Below are positions 5,002 through 5,368 of a stretch of 5,368 nucleotides of DNA, piece after piece. The DNA comes from Patescibacteria group bacterium (GTDB lineage Bacteria > Patescibacteriota > Gracilibacteria > UBA1369 > PNNO01). The translations under genes were made by a program, and so were the position numbers. Within the stretch, counting starts at the first letter, position 1. Every line of letters starts with the position of its first letter. The stretch spans positions 1-5,368 of the forward strand of contig JAHJMX010000014.1 in assembly GCA_018821175.1 (NCBI GenBank), read 5' to 3'. Under the pieces are notes generated by a model, which did no database searches, was not told the DNA's origin, and saw only the letters and a list, made by a program, of their open reading frames with translations.

Positions 5002-5368
5002 ATGGGACCAAAACAATCTTCAAAACCAGAATCAACGCCAACTCAAGCAGTAGCGCCAGCTCCAACTCAAGCGGCAGCGCCAAAGCCTGCTCCTGATTTA
5101 ACAGGGCAACCTGAAACTAAAGGCACTCCTGAAAAAAAAGGAACCACTACTGGCGATAAACTTAAAGGCTTAACAGAAAATATGGATAAACTTGGTATCA
5201 TGAAGGCTTTGGGTGATTTTTTGCGAGAATATGGTAAATTTATGAACACTTTAAAATCATATGGCCTGCCTACAGCTATAAAAGGCATCCAAAATACACA
5301 TACAATAAACGAACTTGAAAAGAAAATAGCTGAACAAGCAAAATTGAAAAAAATTACAAAAGAAGAAA
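5002..5368 (+). CDS. Uncharacterised protein with Pro/Ala-rich N-terminus (3' end outside window)
   Basis: An open frame runs from ATG 5002 to the window edge without a stop, giving 122 visible residues. Residues 1-50 are low complexity, rich in Pro, Ala, Thr, Lys and Gln, and contain a duplicated PTQA[VA]AP unit. From residue 51 the sequence turns helical: LKGLTENMDKLGIMKALGDF, then LREYGKFMNTLKSYGLP (73-90), then a charged helix ELEKKIAEQAKLKKITKEE (104-122) that may start a coiled coil. There is no signal peptide or membrane segment in the visible part. The gene begins 15 nt after the 4561 gene on the same strand, so the two probably share the promoter at 4473-4501. There is no Shine-Dalgarno. 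I cannot assign a function; a linker followed by a domain lying outside the window is likely. Antisense frames over this region are shadows. Confidence 0.75.
   Translation, partial: MGPKQSSKPESTPTQAVAPAPTQAAAPKPAPDLTGQPETKGTPEKKGTTTGDKLKGLTENMDKLGIMKALGDFLREYGKFMNTLKSYGLPTAIKGIQNTHTINELEKKIAEQAKLKKITKEE
5038..5085 (+). repeat. Imperfect 24-bp tandem duplication coding PTQA[VA]AP
   Basis: Two adjacent 24-bp units (5038-5061 and 5062-5085) encode PTQAVAPA and PTQAAAPK. They agree except for a few bases in the codons for the fourth, fifth and eighth residues. The duplication is in frame and lies in the Pro/Ala-rich N-terminal linker of the partial gene. Confidence 0.8.

Noticed and set aside
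5067..5288. Minus-strand frame opposite the right-hand partial gene
   Set aside because: The plus-strand frame from 5002 follows on from the preceding gene and has protein-like composition. The minus frame lacks a plausible promoter or family resemblance.
1..5368. UGA-as-glycine recoding (code 25) as in Gracilibacteria/Absconditabacteria
   Set aside because: No in-frame TGA occurs in the complete dnaX and ligA frames despite many glycines, so the ordinary code suffices.

Overview
The window looks like a piece of an AT-rich bacterial chromosome, most likely from the Candidate Phyla Radiation (Patescibacteria). The evidence is moderate. The DNA ligase has the divergent NAD+-binding N-terminus (SEAVRDSLK in place of the usual D-A-E-Y-D core, and SLQDAF in place of SLDNVF) that I associate with CPR ligases. 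None of the four visible start sites has a Shine-Dalgarno sequence. The two rightmost genes resemble no well-known family. All four stop codons seen are TAA or TAG, and no TGA occurs inside the open frames. The standard bacterial code therefore fits, and there is no sign of the UGA=Gly code of Gracilibacteria/Absconditabacteria.

Layout, left to right. (1) Positions 1-615, plus strand: the C-terminal part of a GT4-type glycosyltransferase, cut by the window's left edge. (2) Positions 681-2285, plus strand: dnaX, the clamp-loader ATPase of DNA polymerase III, complete. (3) Positions 2286-2328: a short convergent gap with two direct repeats that can fold into a weak hairpin. (4) Positions 2329-4473, minus strand: ligA, NAD+-dependent DNA ligase, complete, with an unusual acidic insert that carries a sliding-clamp-binding-like peptide (QVSLF). 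(5) Positions 4474-4560: a divergent intergenic region with a near-consensus plus-strand promoter (TTGATA, 17-nt spacer, extended -10 TGGTATAAT) and a small leader hairpin. (6) Positions 4561-4986 and 5002-5368, plus strand: two unidentified genes 15 nt apart, probably one transcript. The second is cut by the right edge.

The clamp loader and the ligase both act on lagging-strand synthesis: DnaX helps load the beta clamp and LigA seals Okazaki fragments. The clamp-motif candidate in LigA would connect them mechanistically, but they are convergent and not an operon. The glycosyltransferase appears unrelated (surface glycan synthesis). A 17-nt sequence element, interrupted by 3 nt in one copy, recurs in the candidate promoters of dnaX and of the unknown gene pair. 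I see no mobile element, CRISPR array, RNA gene or obviously new multi-gene system. The points most worth following are the ligase oddities, the shared promoter element and the unknown gene pair.
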